The notes below the pieces were generated by a model, which was not told the DNA's origin, did not search any database, and saw only the letters and a program-made list of their open reading frames with translations. Position numbers and translations under genes: made by a program. From Clostridium felsineum DSM 794 (GTDB lineage Bacteria > Bacillota > Clostridia > Clostridiales > Clostridiaceae), in the NCBI RefSeq assembly GCF_002006355.2, contig NZ_CP096980.1, forward strand, positions 3,224,001 to 3,288,000: a stretch of 64,000 bases of DNA, given 5' to 3'. Shown here one piece after another: positions 33,934 to 42,898 of the stretch (positions are counted from its first letter, which is position 1; each line of letters starts with the position of its first letter).

Positions 33934-34252
33934 TCTTCTTTACCTTCTTAACTTGAAATGGAAGTTCTTCATAGGTTTCGTATACAAGCTTTGCTAAGTA
34001 CTCTCTATCTTCTAAGTTTTCAATTAAAAAAGAAGGTCTTGCTCCATTATAAGCTGGTGCTTCTACAACTTCTTTTAGCAATTCTCTTCCAACCTTTGTT
34101 ACCTTTAAAAAGAACTGATTATCACATACTAACCCTATTATTTTTCCGTTACAGTAAACTCCATAATCTCCAAACATTTTTCTATAAGTTATTTTGCCTG
34201 CACCACTTATTTGTTCGCTAACATATTCCATAAATTCTTCACTTGAAGCCAT
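33914..34252 (-). CDS. TfoX N-terminal domain protein
   Basis: A 112-residue protein with the TfoX_N layout: an initial helix, then YRKMFGDYGVYCNGKIIGLVCDNQFFLKV and PAYNGARPSFLIENLEDREYLAKLVYETYE. The TfoX C-terminal domain is absent. In gamma-proteobacteria TfoX regulates competence; in Firmicutes these short proteins have no assigned role. The Lys-rich tail (VKKVKKKKHKEV) may bind nucleic acid. Start behind GAGGAGG. Confidence 0.85.
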   Translation of the reverse strand: MASSEEFMEYVSEQISGAGKITYRKMFGDYGVYCNGKIIGLVCDNQFFLKVTKVGRELLKEVVEAPAYNGARPSFLIENLEDREYLAKLVYETYEELPFQVKKVKKKKHKEV

Positions 34253-34279
34253 TATTTTTTCCTCCTCTAGTAATTCTTT

Positions 34280-35218
34280 TTATATCTCCATTATACTATT
34301 CAAAATCATCCCTGCAACTACTAAAAGAATTCCTAAAGCTGCTAATATCATAGGTGCTTTATCATGAAATATTAAAACTCCACCTAAAAGTGTAAATATA
34401 ACCTCTCCTGATTGTGTTGACTCTATAACCGCAAGCTTTCGTGTATTATTTTTCACTATATCCGTTGCCTTAAAAAATAAAATAGTAGCAATAATTCCTG
34501 AAAATACTGCAACTATAAAAGCTTCAATCAGTTGACTTTCACCTGGCATACCCACAGATAGAACTCCAGAAAACAATATAATTATCCAAAAGGGCATACT
34601 ACAAAGCGTCATTCCAAAAACTCTTTGAAAGGTATTAAGATCACTTCCACAAAGCTCCATCATCTTTCTATTGCCAAGTGGATAAGAAATTGCTCCTACA
34701 ATAACAGCTGATATTCCTAAAAATGTTTTTACATTTAATATATCTCCTTTTGCTTGTTCAAATTGCATTAAAAATATACCTATTAAAATTATTGAAGACA
34801 TTAAGAGTGCTTTTTTAGGCAGCATATTTCTAACTTTAATACTGCCTTTATCAGTTTCTACAGTTTTAAAAAATAAAGGCGACATAAGTGCTCCACAAAT
34901 TATGGTTATCTGCCAGGTTCCTGCAATTAACCATGAACTTCCATAAGCTGCTGCAAAGCTAAGTGGAGCATAAAAAAATCCAAAGCCTACCGTACTCCAC
35001 ACCACCCATTTTAAAGGACTTTTTATTATACTTTTTACTACATCTAATACATCTCTTTTTATTATAAGTATAATGAACAATAAAGGAAGGGTTAAAATAT
35101 ATCTTAAAGAAGAACTAAAAAGCCAGCTGCCGCCAGATACATTCATTTGTTTGTTTAAGATAAAAGTAAATGCAAAAAAGAAGGATGCTGCTATTCCAAG
35201 TATAAGTGCCCTTATCAT
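34280..35218 (-). CDS. DMT-superfamily transporter (multidrug-resistance-type permease)
   Basis: A 312-residue membrane protein with about ten hydrophobic helices arranged as two five-helix halves. The N-terminus (ALILGIAASFFFAFTFILNKQMNVSGGSWLFSSSLRY) and a late LAVIESTQSGEVIFTLLGG segment fit the putative multidrug-resistance efflux branch of the drug/metabolite transporters. Substrate unknown. It starts behind AAAGGGGG, 27 bp upstream of the TfoX-like gene on the same strand, so the two may be co-transcribed. Confidence 0.82.
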   Translation of the reverse strand: MIRALILGIAASFFFAFTFILNKQMNVSGGSWLFSSSLRYILTLPLLFIILIIKRDVLDVVKSIIKSPLKWVVWSTVGFGFFYAPLSFAAAYGSSWLIAGTWQITIICGALMSPLFFKTVETDKGSIKVRNMLPKKALLMSSIILIGIFLMQFEQAKGDILNVKTFLGISAVIVGAISYPLGNRKMMELCGSDLNTFQRVFGMTLCSMPFWIIILFSGVLSVGMPGESQLIEAFIVAVFSGIIATILFFKATDIVKNNTRKLAVIESTQSGEVIFTLLGGVLIFHDKAPMILAALGILLVVAGMILNSIMEI

Positions 35219-35369
35219 TTTGCGCCCCCTTTTGTATACTATATTATATATTATACGTTATATTGTACAATATAAAATTTACAAATGCAATAAATTATTA
35301 TAAGATACTAAGGTATAAGTATTGATTTATTTTTAATGCTTACTTAAGAATTCAAAGGAGTTTAATGAT

Positions 35370-35903
35370 ATGAGTAATCAAATTATAAAGCTTAAATTGC
35401 TTGAGAAACAAGATCTACAAAAAATTATTAACTGGAATGTTGATAAATCTGCTGATGATCTAATGCAGTGGGCAGGTCCTAAATTTAACTATCCTTTAAC
35501 ACTTAAGCAACTTGAAAATTATTTTTTAAGTGAAGTATTCATAGAAAAAGTTTTTGTTTATAAAATACTACTTGCTAGTACTGACGAAATGATTGGCACA
35601 ATTGAAATTAGAGAAATAGATGAAACTAATAAGATAGGCAAAATATGTAGATTTCTAATAGGTGAAAAAAATAATAGAGGCAACCATATAGGTACCGCCG
35701 CATTAAACGAAATATTAAAAATCGGTTTTAAAGATATGAATTTTAAAAAAATAACCCTTGGTGTATTTGATTTTAATTATTCTGCTATTAGATGTTATGA
35801 AAAAGTAGGCTTTGTTAAGGAAAGTTTATCAAAAAATATACGGAAAGTATCAAATGCTTATTGGAATTTATATGAAATGAGTATTTTAAAACCTGAATCC
35901 TAG
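35370..35903 (+). CDS. GNAT-family N-acetyltransferase
   Basis: A 177-residue acetyltransferase of the RimJ/RimL-like type: FLIGEKNNRGNHIGTAALNEIL carries the acetyl-CoA loop (R-x-x-x-x-G-T), then FDFNYSAIRCYEKVGFVKE and a final strand. It starts behind AAAGGAG. The XRE-cupin regulator begins 88 bp further on and may be co-expressed. Substrate unknown. Confidence 0.87.
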   Translation: MSNQIIKLKLLEKQDLQKIINWNVDKSADDLMQWAGPKFNYPLTLKQLENYFLSEVFIEKVFVYKILLASTDEMIGTIEIREIDETNKIGKICRFLIGEKNNRGNHIGTAALNEILKIGFKDMNFKKITLGVFDFNYSAIRCYEKVGFVKESLSKNIRKVSNAYWNLYEMSILKPES

Positions 35904-35991
35904 TTAGTATTAACATATTATTCAAAGAAAAGAGGTGAATTTTAGCTGGAGTTTTGTACTTATTATACCTACCCTAGCTAAATATTAGACA

Positions 35992-36546
35992 ATGCAGGAT
36001 TTAAATTTGATTATAGGAAACAAGTTAAAAGCTATAAGAACTACTAGAAATTTAAGCTTAGATGAAGTATCAAAGCTTACTGGTGTTAGCAAAGGAATGC
36101 TTGGTCAAATAGAAAGGGGGCAATCAAATCCAACAGTTTCTACCCTTTGGAAAATTGCCACTGGTTTAAAGGTATCCTTTTCACTATTTACTTACGAAAA
36201 TCAAGAGGAACTTAAAATCATATGTCAAAATAATATTGCTCCAATACTGGAAAACAATGACAAAATGAAATTATATCCAATATTCCCCTTCAATGCAAAT
36301 AACGGCTTTGAAATATTTACAATAGAGCTAGAGCCGTCTTGTAATCATATGTCTCCTCCACATAACAAAGGTGTTGAAGAATACATAATAGTTACAGATG
36401 GAGAAATTGAAGTTTCTATAGCTGAGAAAAGTTTCACTTTAAAAAAAGGAAATTCTATAAAGTTTATGGCTGATAAGCCCCATACCTATAGAAATCTAAC
36501 TAGCACAAAATCTACTTTTCAAAATATCATACTTTATTTTAAATAG
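35992..36546 (+). CDS. XRE-family regulator with C-terminal cupin sensor domain
   Basis: A 184-residue regulator. Residues 5-60 form the helix-turn-helix (NKLKAIRTTRNLSLDEVSKLTGVSKGMLGQIERGQSNPTVSTLWKIATGL). Residues 105-180 form a cupin barrel with HMSPPHNKGVEEYIIVTDGEIEV and KPHTYRN. Such proteins usually bind a small metabolite in the cupin. There is no good Shine-Dalgarno before ATG 35992, so translation may be weak or the start may differ slightly. Regulatory target unknown; the upstream acetyltransferase is a candidate. Confidence 0.9.
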   Translation: MQDLNLIIGNKLKAIRTTRNLSLDEVSKLTGVSKGMLGQIERGQSNPTVSTLWKIATGLKVSFSLFTYENQEELKIICQNNIAPILENNDKMKLYPIFPFNANNGFEIFTIELEPSCNHMSPPHNKGVEEYIIVTDGEIEVSIAEKSFTLKKGNSIKFMADKPHTYRNLTSTKSTFQNIILYFK

Positions 36547-36579
36547 AAAAAGAGAAGCTTAAAAACTTCCCCTTTTCTA
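36544..36579. terminator. Bidirectional terminator
   Basis: TAGAAAAAGAGAAG (36544-36557) pairs with CTTCCCCTTTTCTA (about 36566-36579) with two internal mismatches. It lies between the convergent XRE-cupin and CPBP genes. Confidence 0.6.
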
Positions 36580-36587
36580 AAATGTCA

Positions 36588-37424
36588 TTATTCTTCACTT
36601 AAAACTTTAATCTTATAGCATTTCCTTAAATTTAAGATTAAAAATACTAAGTACATAATAAAAAATATAATTCCTACTATTAAAGTTGCTGTACTAACAA
36701 GTGAATCACTTGAAGTAGTTGCATTCGAACTACTCTTTGCTCTCTCAATAAAAAAAGTAATGCAATTATTAAGGGCATGTAAACATATGGCTGGTACTAA
36801 TGATTTATATTTATAAGTTAAAATAGCTAAGGCCATACCTAAAAAGAATATTATAAAATTAATTGTAAAATGTAATAGAAAAAATATAAGGGAAGACAAT
36901 AAAATACCTATTATTATGCCAAATTTACTATATAATCTCCTAAAAAGTATTCCCCTAAATATAAATTCTTCCACTATAGGCGCAGCGACAACTGTACCTA
37001 AGAATGATATAACAACAAAAATATTATTGCTTAATATTGTTGGCTGTTCTTCTACATTAGATTGTACACTACTTAGTAAATTTGGAGTTAATTTAGAAAC
37101 CATAAAATATAGTATTAAAATAGCTCCTAAAGCCCCAATATAAGTTATTATCCATGTCAATGGTACCTCAAGTACAAAACTTTTCTTTGGAAATTTTCCT
37201 AAGAATGACTTCATACTTATATTTTTCTTCCTTACAAATACTAAAGCCATAACAAACCAGGCTAAGGTTACAATTAAACTATATACTTCAGCATAATCAT
37301 TACTGAAACCTAATCTTAAAGCTGCTTCAATAAAAACTAAAGCTATACTACTAATTATTGTTACGGCTGTCATAGCTATAAATAGATATCTAGTTTTTAT
37401 ATTTTTAAAAAGATTAAAATCCAA
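36588..37424 (-). CDS. CPBP-family intramembrane metalloprotease
   Basis: A 278-residue membrane protein with about seven helices. The catalytic motif EEFIFRG (EExxxR) is in AAPIVEEFIFRGILFRRLY, the second motif is FFLLHFTINFIIFF (FxxxH), and the third is PAICLHALNN. CPBP (Abi/Rce1-like) proteases are linked to prenyl-protein processing or bacteriocin self-immunity. No bacteriocin gene is adjacent. It starts at a TTG (37424) behind AGGAGG. Confidence 0.9.
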   Translation of the reverse strand: MDFNLFKNIKTRYLFIAMTAVTIISSIALVFIEAALRLGFSNDYAEVYSLIVTLAWFVMALVFVRKKNISMKSFLGKFPKKSFVLEVPLTWIITYIGALGAILILYFMVSKLTPNLLSSVQSNVEEQPTILSNNIFVVISFLGTVVAAPIVEEFIFRGILFRRLYSKFGIIIGILLSSLIFFLLHFTINFIIFFLGMALAILTYKYKSLVPAICLHALNNCITFFIERAKSSSNATTSSDSLVSTATLIVGIIFFIMYLVFLILNLRKCYKIKVLSEE

Positions 37425-37594
37425 GCCAATTCCTCCTAAAATTTTTCTTATGTATAATTTTCAAACCTTGCTATATGTATTTCTAAAATTAAAGCATTTT
37501 CTATTTTAGCATTACTTCTTTCTTTTTCAAAATACTTTCTACATAAATTGCATCCATTACTCTAGTTACTAGGCTCGACATACTAACTAGTTTT

Positions 37595-38113
37595 TTATTT
37601 AATCCATTCCCTTTTTAGCATAGAGTATATAAGTTGGTCATATCTGTTTTCATCAATAAAATAATGTTCTCTAAGCCTTCCATCTAGCTTAAATCCACTT
37701 TTCTCCAAAAGCTTTATTGAGGGATAGTTATTTGAAGCTGTTGTTGCATAAATTTTATTTAAGTTTAATTTATCATCCTCAAATACTGTTTCAATAAAAC
37801 TCTTTAACATAAAACTGCCAAGACCTTTGCATCTATTTGGGGAGGGAATATAATATCCTACCTCTGCACTTTTATTTCTAGTGTTAAAATCGAATAAGGT
37901 TATTTTACCTAAAACCATATCTTCTTCTACCAGAATATGGACCATTTGCTTTTTCGTTGAAATCAAATCTATTATTCTGTTTCTATAGTCCTCAAAAGTT
38001 TTATGCTCATTTAGTGGTCTACAAGTATAATATTCATAATGCTTTTCATTTATATTCCAATTAAATAGTATTTCTATATCCTCTACTTTTAGTAATCTAA
38101 GCTTTTTAATCAT
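37595..38113 (-). CDS. GNAT-family N-acetyltransferase
   Basis: A 172-residue acetyltransferase (RimJ/RimL-like): VGYYIPSPNRCKGLGSFMLKSFIETVF holds the acetyl-CoA loop, and NNYPSIKLLEKSGFKLDGRLREHYF is the C-terminal region. ATG 38113 is selected because GGAAG precedes it and the protein begins with the usual MIKKLRLLKVEDIE strand; an 18-codon extension to 38167 has no support. It overlaps the end of the upstream membrane-anchored gene by eight bases, so the two are coupled. Confidence 0.85.
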   Translation of the reverse strand: MIKKLRLLKVEDIEILFNWNINEKHYEYYTCRPLNEHKTFEDYRNRIIDLISTKKQMVHILVEEDMVLGKITLFDFNTRNKSAEVGYYIPSPNRCKGLGSFMLKSFIETVFEDDKLNLNKIYATTASNNYPSIKLLEKSGFKLDGRLREHYFIDENRYDQLIYSMLKREWIK

Positions 38114-38570
38114 AGAAACTTCCTTTCTCCCCTTTTCCAAGTATTTCATAAGAATTTTTATCCGCATAGAAAATAACGGGAAATTCTGTACTACCTAAAT
38201 GTGATTGAAATTTAACCACATAAACTTCTCTATTACTTAAATCTTCCTTGTTGGAAAAAATCGTAACCGGCTTATCCCTATTAAATTTCTCTTCTGTCAC
38301 CTCAGAATTTTTCCAATTCTTAATTTCTCCATCTTCGTATGTAACCTTTTCATATGCTTTAAGTCTTGCAATATCTATAGCTGTAGTGGGCTTATAATTT
38401 TCAATGTCTTGCCTTTTTCTTTTTTCTAAGATTTTTTTTGTTTCCTTTGGTGATAATATTTTCAAGGTAAAATTTTTGCTTTCAGGTTCAATCTTCTGTT
38501 TTTTGCCAATAACTGTAACCGCAATAATAGTTATAAAAACAATACCTATAAAAATAATCTTTTTTCTCAC
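38106..38570 (-). CDS. Membrane-anchored hypothetical protein
   Basis: A 154-residue protein with one N-terminal membrane anchor (residues 3-21) and a charged outer domain, ending in a strand-rich part (REVYVVKFQSHLGSTEFPVIFYADKNSYEILG). The start is a GTG at 38570 behind AGGAGG. It lies eight bases past the P-loop kinase gene and overlaps the following GNAT gene, so the three form an operon. No family recognised. Confidence 0.65.
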   Translation of the reverse strand: MRKKIIFIGIVFITIIAVTVIGKKQKIEPESKNFTLKILSPKETKKILEKRKRQDIENYKPTTAIDIARLKAYEKVTYEDGEIKNWKNSEVTEEKFNRDKPVTIFSNKEDLSNREVYVVKFQSHLGSTEFPVIFYADKNSYEILGKGEKGSFYD

Positions 38571-38578
38571 AATACCTC

Positions 38579-39091
38579 CTAAAGAGATTTTATAAAATTA
38601 TTTGAATCATTTCTCTTTTTAAAAATTATAATTTTCTTATTACTATTTTCATTTATAATTTTAAGGTTCCTTTCTCCAAAGCTTTTAGGGAAATCCCATA
38701 TATATTTTGCAAATTCAAAATCAAAATTTTCCTTGCAGCCCTCTGCCATATCATCTCTTACTTTATTTATATTTGATATATATCTCTTAAAAGCTCTAAA
38801 AAGACAAATGGTTCTTGGAAGATTAAAACATACAATAGTATCTGCTTCTTTAAGCCTTATATCCATTGTAGAACCATAATTTCCGTCTATAATCCATTTG
38901 TCTCCTTTTATAAATTCCTCCTGCTTTTCTCTCCACTCCTCTTTAGGTGTTTGAGCCCAGCCAGAGTTCCAATATTCCTTATCCAAGTGTATTAATGGAA
39001 GCTTTAGCATCTTAGCTAGCTTTTTAGAAAAAGTGCTTTTCCCACTTCCCGGAGAACCTATTACTATTACTTTGTTGCCTACTTTTTTCAT
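38579..39091 (-). CDS. P-loop kinase-like protein (adenylate-kinase/FlaR-like)
   Basis: A 170-residue nucleotide-binding protein with Walker A GSPGSGKSTFSKKLA near residue 13. LPLIHLDKEYWNSGW and WIIDGNYGSTMDIRLKEADTIVCFNLPR follow, the pattern of proteins annotated as topology modulation protein FlaR or small-molecule kinases. The substrate is unknown. ATG 39091 is chosen because AGGTG precedes it at suitable distance; a GTG three codons earlier is the alternative. Confidence 0.82.
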   Translation of the reverse strand: MKKVGNKVIVIGSPGSGKSTFSKKLAKMLKLPLIHLDKEYWNSGWAQTPKEEWREKQEEFIKGDKWIIDGNYGSTMDIRLKEADTIVCFNLPRTICLFRAFKRYISNINKVRDDMAEGCKENFDFEFAKYIWDFPKSFGERNLKIINENSNKKIIIFKKRNDSNNFIKSL

Positions 39092-39212
39092 ATTAATCAC
39101 CTATATACAATTATAGCATTTTACATTATAAAAAGTACCGTAATTATAAGTTTAAGTTTAAATAAAAGAAAGAGGAACCCCCATTATAAGAATCCCCTAC
39201 TAATACAAATAT

Positions 39213-39809
39213 TTACTTTAAAATTTTAACCTCACCAGCTTCATGAAAGTATTTCGCCTTTACTATTTTAATTTCATCTTTTTCATAAAGTTCTCTAAGC
39301 ATTTTACTCTGAAGGAGTTTACTTGCTGAAAGCTCTACATTTTTATCCTCTATAACGTCCATAAGTTCACTTTGTGTAAAGTTTTTATTATGTTCTATAG
39401 CTTCAACCACTATATTCTCTAATGGTTTAATAAAACCCTCCAGTTTATTATAAGTTTCTATTCCTTTAACAGCCTCTTCAACTGCACCACATTTTTCATG
39501 CCCCATTACTAAAATATATTTTGCATCTAAATGACTTACTGCAAATTCTACATTTCCTATTACATTTTCATCTACAACATTACCTGCATTCCGAACAGTA
39601 AATATATCACCAATACCAAGATCAAAAACTATTTCAGGAGGAACGCGTGAATCAGAACAGGAGATAACAACAGCCATAGGTTTTTGTCCATTATCTTTTA
39701 AATCTTTCCTATGTTTTTTTGAAAAATCCTTATTTTCTAATTTATTTGATATAAATCTCTTATTACCATCCATAAGTTTCTTTTCTATAGCTAAAAATTC
39801 TTCCTTCAT
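39213..39809 (-). CDS. Beta-class carbonic anhydrase
   Basis: A 198-residue enzyme that interconverts CO2 and bicarbonate. The zinc site is Cys51 (VVISCSDSRVPPE, with the Asp53-Arg55 dyad), His104 and Cys107 (VMGHEKCGAVEEA). Length and motifs are typical of prokaryotic beta-type enzymes. In an acid-producing anaerobe it would supply bicarbonate for carboxylations. It is monocistronic, starting behind GAGGTG. Confidence 0.95.
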   Translation of the reverse strand: MKEEFLAIEKKLMDGNKRFISNKLENKDFSKKHRKDLKDNGQKPMAVVISCSDSRVPPEIVFDLGIGDIFTVRNAGNVVDENVIGNVEFAVSHLDAKYILVMGHEKCGAVEEAVKGIETYNKLEGFIKPLENIVVEAIEHNKNFTQSELMDVIEDKNVELSASKLLQSKMLRELYEKDEIKIVKAKYFHEAGEVKILK

Positions 39810-40034
39810 ATTTTCACCTCATTAACACAATATATTATTTAGTCTGATAAATTTGTTTTTTTCTATTATAAACAAGCAAACATAAAAAATCAATCTACAC
39901 TAATTTAGTCTATAATTATTCATAAACTTTACCACCTTAAGCTAATGAAATTTATGTCGAAATTTAATATATAATTTAAAACGTTAAATTTGATATTAAT
40001 CTATTTTTTTATATAAATTTAAGGAGGTTTTACT

Positions 40035-41126
40035 ATGAATACATGCTGCGGATATAGTTTTTCTAGTAGTGCTGAAACTGCTGTTAATGAAGCTTCAAAA
40101 GATATTAAGGCTCCAAAACTAATTATATATTTCTCAAAAGTTAGTTTTTTTAAGGATGTTACTACATTACTCAAACAAAAATTCCCCAACTCAACTATTA
40201 TAGGAGGTACGTCCTGTGGTGAAATATCTAAAGATGGAATAAACGACGGTCTATCTCTTATAGCTTTTGGTGAAAACATTGAGTGTAAAACAATGATTAT
40301 GGAAAATATAAGTGGAGCACCTATTACGTACATTGAAAAATTAAAGGAATTCAAAAAAGGCTTTAACACACAAAACACTATAGTTTTTGAAATGACAGAT
40401 GGCTTGTCAAATTCAGAAGAAAAAAGCATTGCTGTTCTTAACAGTGTTTTTGAAGATGACAATATTCCTATTGTTGGCGGTAGTACTGCGGATGATTTAA
40501 GTTTTACTAGAACTTTTATTTCCTATAATGGTGAAATTTACTCAAATGTAACAATTGTAACTATGCTGCATAACAATAACGGAAAAATACGTGTTTACAA
40601 AGAAAATATATATGAACCCACTGAACGCGAATTTGTTGTTACCAAAGCAAATCCCCATGAAAGGAAAATATATGAACTGGATGGTAAACCTATAATCGAT
40701 GTATATGCAAATAGCTTAAAGATATCTAGAAACGATATAGCGAAATACTTCATGTCTAATCCTATAGGAAAAATTATAGGTGATGAAACTTTTATATCTT
40801 CTTTTAAAAAAATTGAAGATGATGGCTCTCTATCACTCTATGCAAGAATATATCAAAATTCCTATGTAAACATTTTAAAGCCTAAAGATCCCATGAAAGT
40901 TTTAACAAACACTATAAATAAAGCAAAAAAAGAAATACCAAAAATATCTGGTTCCATTGTAGTTAATTGTATATTTAGAACTCTTCTTTTTAAGAATACC
41001 AACTTTACAAATAAGTTCACAAATAAGCTTCAAGATTTAGGTGAATTTGCCGGAATTACAACTTATGGTGAGCAGCTTAACAATAAACATCTTAACCAAA
41101 CAATGGTTTTAATTTGTTTTGAATAG
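40035..41126 (+). CDS. FIST-domain sensory protein
   Basis: A 363-residue cytoplasmic protein with FIST_N (FPNSTIIGGTSCGEISKDGINDGLSLIAFGE region, residues 50-90, and DIPIVGGSTADDLSF-like block near 145-160). FIST_C follows from about residue 210 (VYANSLKISRNDIAKYFMSNPIGK, GSIVVNCIFRT and the C-terminal EFAGITTYGEQ). FIST proteins are thought to bind small ligands such as amino acids and act in signalling. The gene is followed 11 bp later by a soluble chemoreceptor, so it is likely the sensor for that receptor. Start behind AAGGAGG. Confidence 0.9.
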   Translation: MNTCCGYSFSSSAETAVNEASKDIKAPKLIIYFSKVSFFKDVTTLLKQKFPNSTIIGGTSCGEISKDGINDGLSLIAFGENIECKTMIMENISGAPITYIEKLKEFKKGFNTQNTIVFEMTDGLSNSEEKSIAVLNSVFEDDNIPIVGGSTADDLSFTRTFISYNGEIYSNVTIVTMLHNNNGKIRVYKENIYEPTEREFVVTKANPHERKIYELDGKPIIDVYANSLKISRNDIAKYFMSNPIGKIIGDETFISSFKKIEDDGSLSLYARIYQNSYVNILKPKDPMKVLTNTINKAKKEIPKISGSIVVNCIFRTLLFKNTNFTNKFTNKLQDLGEFAGITTYGEQLNNKHLNQTMVLICFE

Positions 41127-41137
41127 GAGGGATTTTC

Positions 41138-42121
41138 ATGTCATGGTTTAATAAAAGCAAGGAAGAAACTAATCCTAATAATGTAAATTTACATTCTCAA
41201 ATAAATACTTTATCTCAGGAAAAATTTTCATATACAGACAAAACTATAAACGAAACAACTATACTCATAACAAAAAGAGTGTCTTCACTTATGGATGCAG
41301 AGGCCGATTTTATAAAATTTATTAGTAAAATTCACAACTCTGCTAAAGCTACTAATTCTAGTTTGGATCATATCTCCGCTTCTGTTGAAGAATTTCACTC
41401 AAATATACAACTATTAGTAGAAAACTCAAAAACAATCGATGATACTGTTAAAAATGGCAATTCTCTTATATCTAAAGGTGAAAATAGTGTTACTTCTATA
41501 AATGCTGAAATAATTTCAATATCCGATTCTATAAAATCCTTTGAATCTAACTTTAATGATCTTCAAAATAGTATAAAAGAGATTAATTCTTTTTCAAATA
41601 AAATTATTGATATATCTGAACAAACTGATATGTTATCCTTAAATGCAAGTATTGAAGCAGCTCGTGCTGGTGAAGCTGGTCGTGGTTTTGCAGTTGTTGC
41701 TAATGAAGTTAAAAATTTAGCTAACGAAACAAAAAATTTATCAAGTTCAATATCTGCAAATTTAAAAAATATAAGTTCTTCCGCTAGTGAACTAAACAAT
41801 AATTTAGTAAGCATCCTAAAAAAACTAGAAAATGGAGTAGAGAAAACAAATAATTCTCTTGAAATTTTTTCTAATATAAAAGAATCCAATGGTAATATTA
41901 GTAACAAAACCGCAGCCATGACCAATTCCTTCACCGAGTCAGTTTCTGCTATGGATGAAATAAATAACTCTGTAATGGAAATTTCACATAAAACAATAGA
42001 TGATATAAACCTCGTAAAAGGACTTCAAAAACAAGAAACCTTAAAGACAGACTACTTTACTGATATTTTAAGCTTCTTAGAGCAACTAGAATATGTAATT
42101 AAAAACAAACCCAAATATTAA
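41138..42121 (+). CDS. Soluble methyl-accepting chemotaxis-type signalling protein
   Basis: A 327-residue cytoplasmic protein with no membrane helix. Most of it is the MCP coiled coil with hairpin tip ISEQTDMLSLNASIEAARAGEAGRGFAVVANEVKNLA. The N-terminal 70 residues have no recognised sensor domain, which suits signalling through the FIST protein encoded directly upstream. The C-terminal part (QKQETLKTDYFTDILSFLEQLEYVIK) is helical and may be the contact surface. The pair probably feeds CheA or controls another output. Confidence 0.9.
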   Translation: MSWFNKSKEETNPNNVNLHSQINTLSQEKFSYTDKTINETTILITKRVSSLMDAEADFIKFISKIHNSAKATNSSLDHISASVEEFHSNIQLLVENSKTIDDTVKNGNSLISKGENSVTSINAEIISISDSIKSFESNFNDLQNSIKEINSFSNKIIDISEQTDMLSLNASIEAARAGEAGRGFAVVANEVKNLANETKNLSSSISANLKNISSSASELNNNLVSILKKLENGVEKTNNSLEIFSNIKESNGNISNKTAAMTNSFTESVSAMDEINNSVMEISHKTIDDINLVKGLQKQETLKTDYFTDILSFLEQLEYVIKNKPKY

Positions 42122-42128
42122 CTCCTTT

Positions 42129-42158
42129 AGGGAATGAAATTTATATTTTTCATTCTCT
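42129..42158 (+). terminator. Terminator after the FIST-MCP operon
   Basis: AGGGAATGAAA (42129-42139) pairs with TTTCATTCTCT (42148-42158), followed by an AT-rich tail. Confidence 0.65.
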
Positions 42159-42235
42159 ATTTTATTTAGCTATACAATATATTCAACGACTGTTATAATT
42201 ACCATATTATATATTTTATGGAGAGTGATTTAGAA

Positions 42236-42871
42236 GTGAACTTTATTGACGTAGAAAGCTTAAAAAGAAAAGATCATTATAATTATTTTAAAAGCCTAGA
42301 TTCTCCTCATTTTAACATTTGCGCAAATGTAGACATTACTAATTTTTATAATTATATAAAGAAAAACAATCTACCGTTTTTCGTATCAGTTCTATATGCC
42401 GCTACTAAAGCTGCAAACAGCATAAAAGAATTCAAACTCAGAATAAGAGGAGATAAATTAATAGAACATGAATTTGTAAATCCATCCTTCACTGTGATGG
42501 CTAAAGATGAGGTATTTAATTTTTGTGAAGTAGACTTTCTGCCGGAATATAAATCCTTTAAGTCCAGCGCCCTAACTGAAATTGAAAAAGTGAAGAATGC
42601 TAGAACTTTAAACAAAGATTCAAATCGTGATGACCTTTTATACATGACTAGTATACCTTGGATTTCATTTACAAGTATAACTCACCCAATTAGCTTAAGT
42701 CCTGCTGACAGCATTCCACGAATAGCCTGGGGTAAATACTTTAATGAAGGCACTACAATTAAATTACCTCTTTCTGTACAAGTTCATCATGCTTTAGTTG
42801 ATGGTGTTCATGTGGGCCATTACTTTAATAATATACAACAAATTTTAGATAATCCTGAAAATGAGTTATAA
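42236..42871 (+). CDS. Chloramphenicol O-acetyltransferase-like enzyme
   Basis: A 211-residue CAT-family acyltransferase. The active-site motif HHALVDG (H-H-x-x-x-D-G) is near the C-terminus in VQVHHALVDGVHVGHYFNNIQ. IPWISFTSITHPI and RIAWGKYFNEG are the usual preceding blocks. Whether it acetylates chloramphenicol or another hydroxyl compound cannot be decided by eye. GTG 42236 is proposed as start: GGAG lies upstream, and VNFIDVESLKRKDHYNYF then aligns with the beginning of classical CAT proteins. An ATG six codons earlier overlaps that site. Confidence 0.85.
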   Translation: MNFIDVESLKRKDHYNYFKSLDSPHFNICANVDITNFYNYIKKNNLPFFVSVLYAATKAANSIKEFKLRIRGDKLIEHEFVNPSFTVMAKDEVFNFCEVDFLPEYKSFKSSALTEIEKVKNARTLNKDSNRDDLLYMTSIPWISFTSITHPISLSPADSIPRIAWGKYFNEGTTIKLPLSVQVHHALVDGVHVGHYFNNIQQILDNPENEL

Positions 42872-42898
42872 AAGGAAGGAAAAAATACACTTCCTTTT
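42870..42898. terminator. Bidirectional terminator
   Basis: AAAAGGAAG (42870-42878) pairs with CTTCCTTTT (42890-42898) between the convergent CAT-like and GNAT genes. Confidence 0.75.

Noticed and set aside
40019..40462. A 147-codon minus-strand open frame inside the FIST gene
   Set aside because: It lies antisense to conserved FIST_N motifs and has no start signals; a shadow frame.
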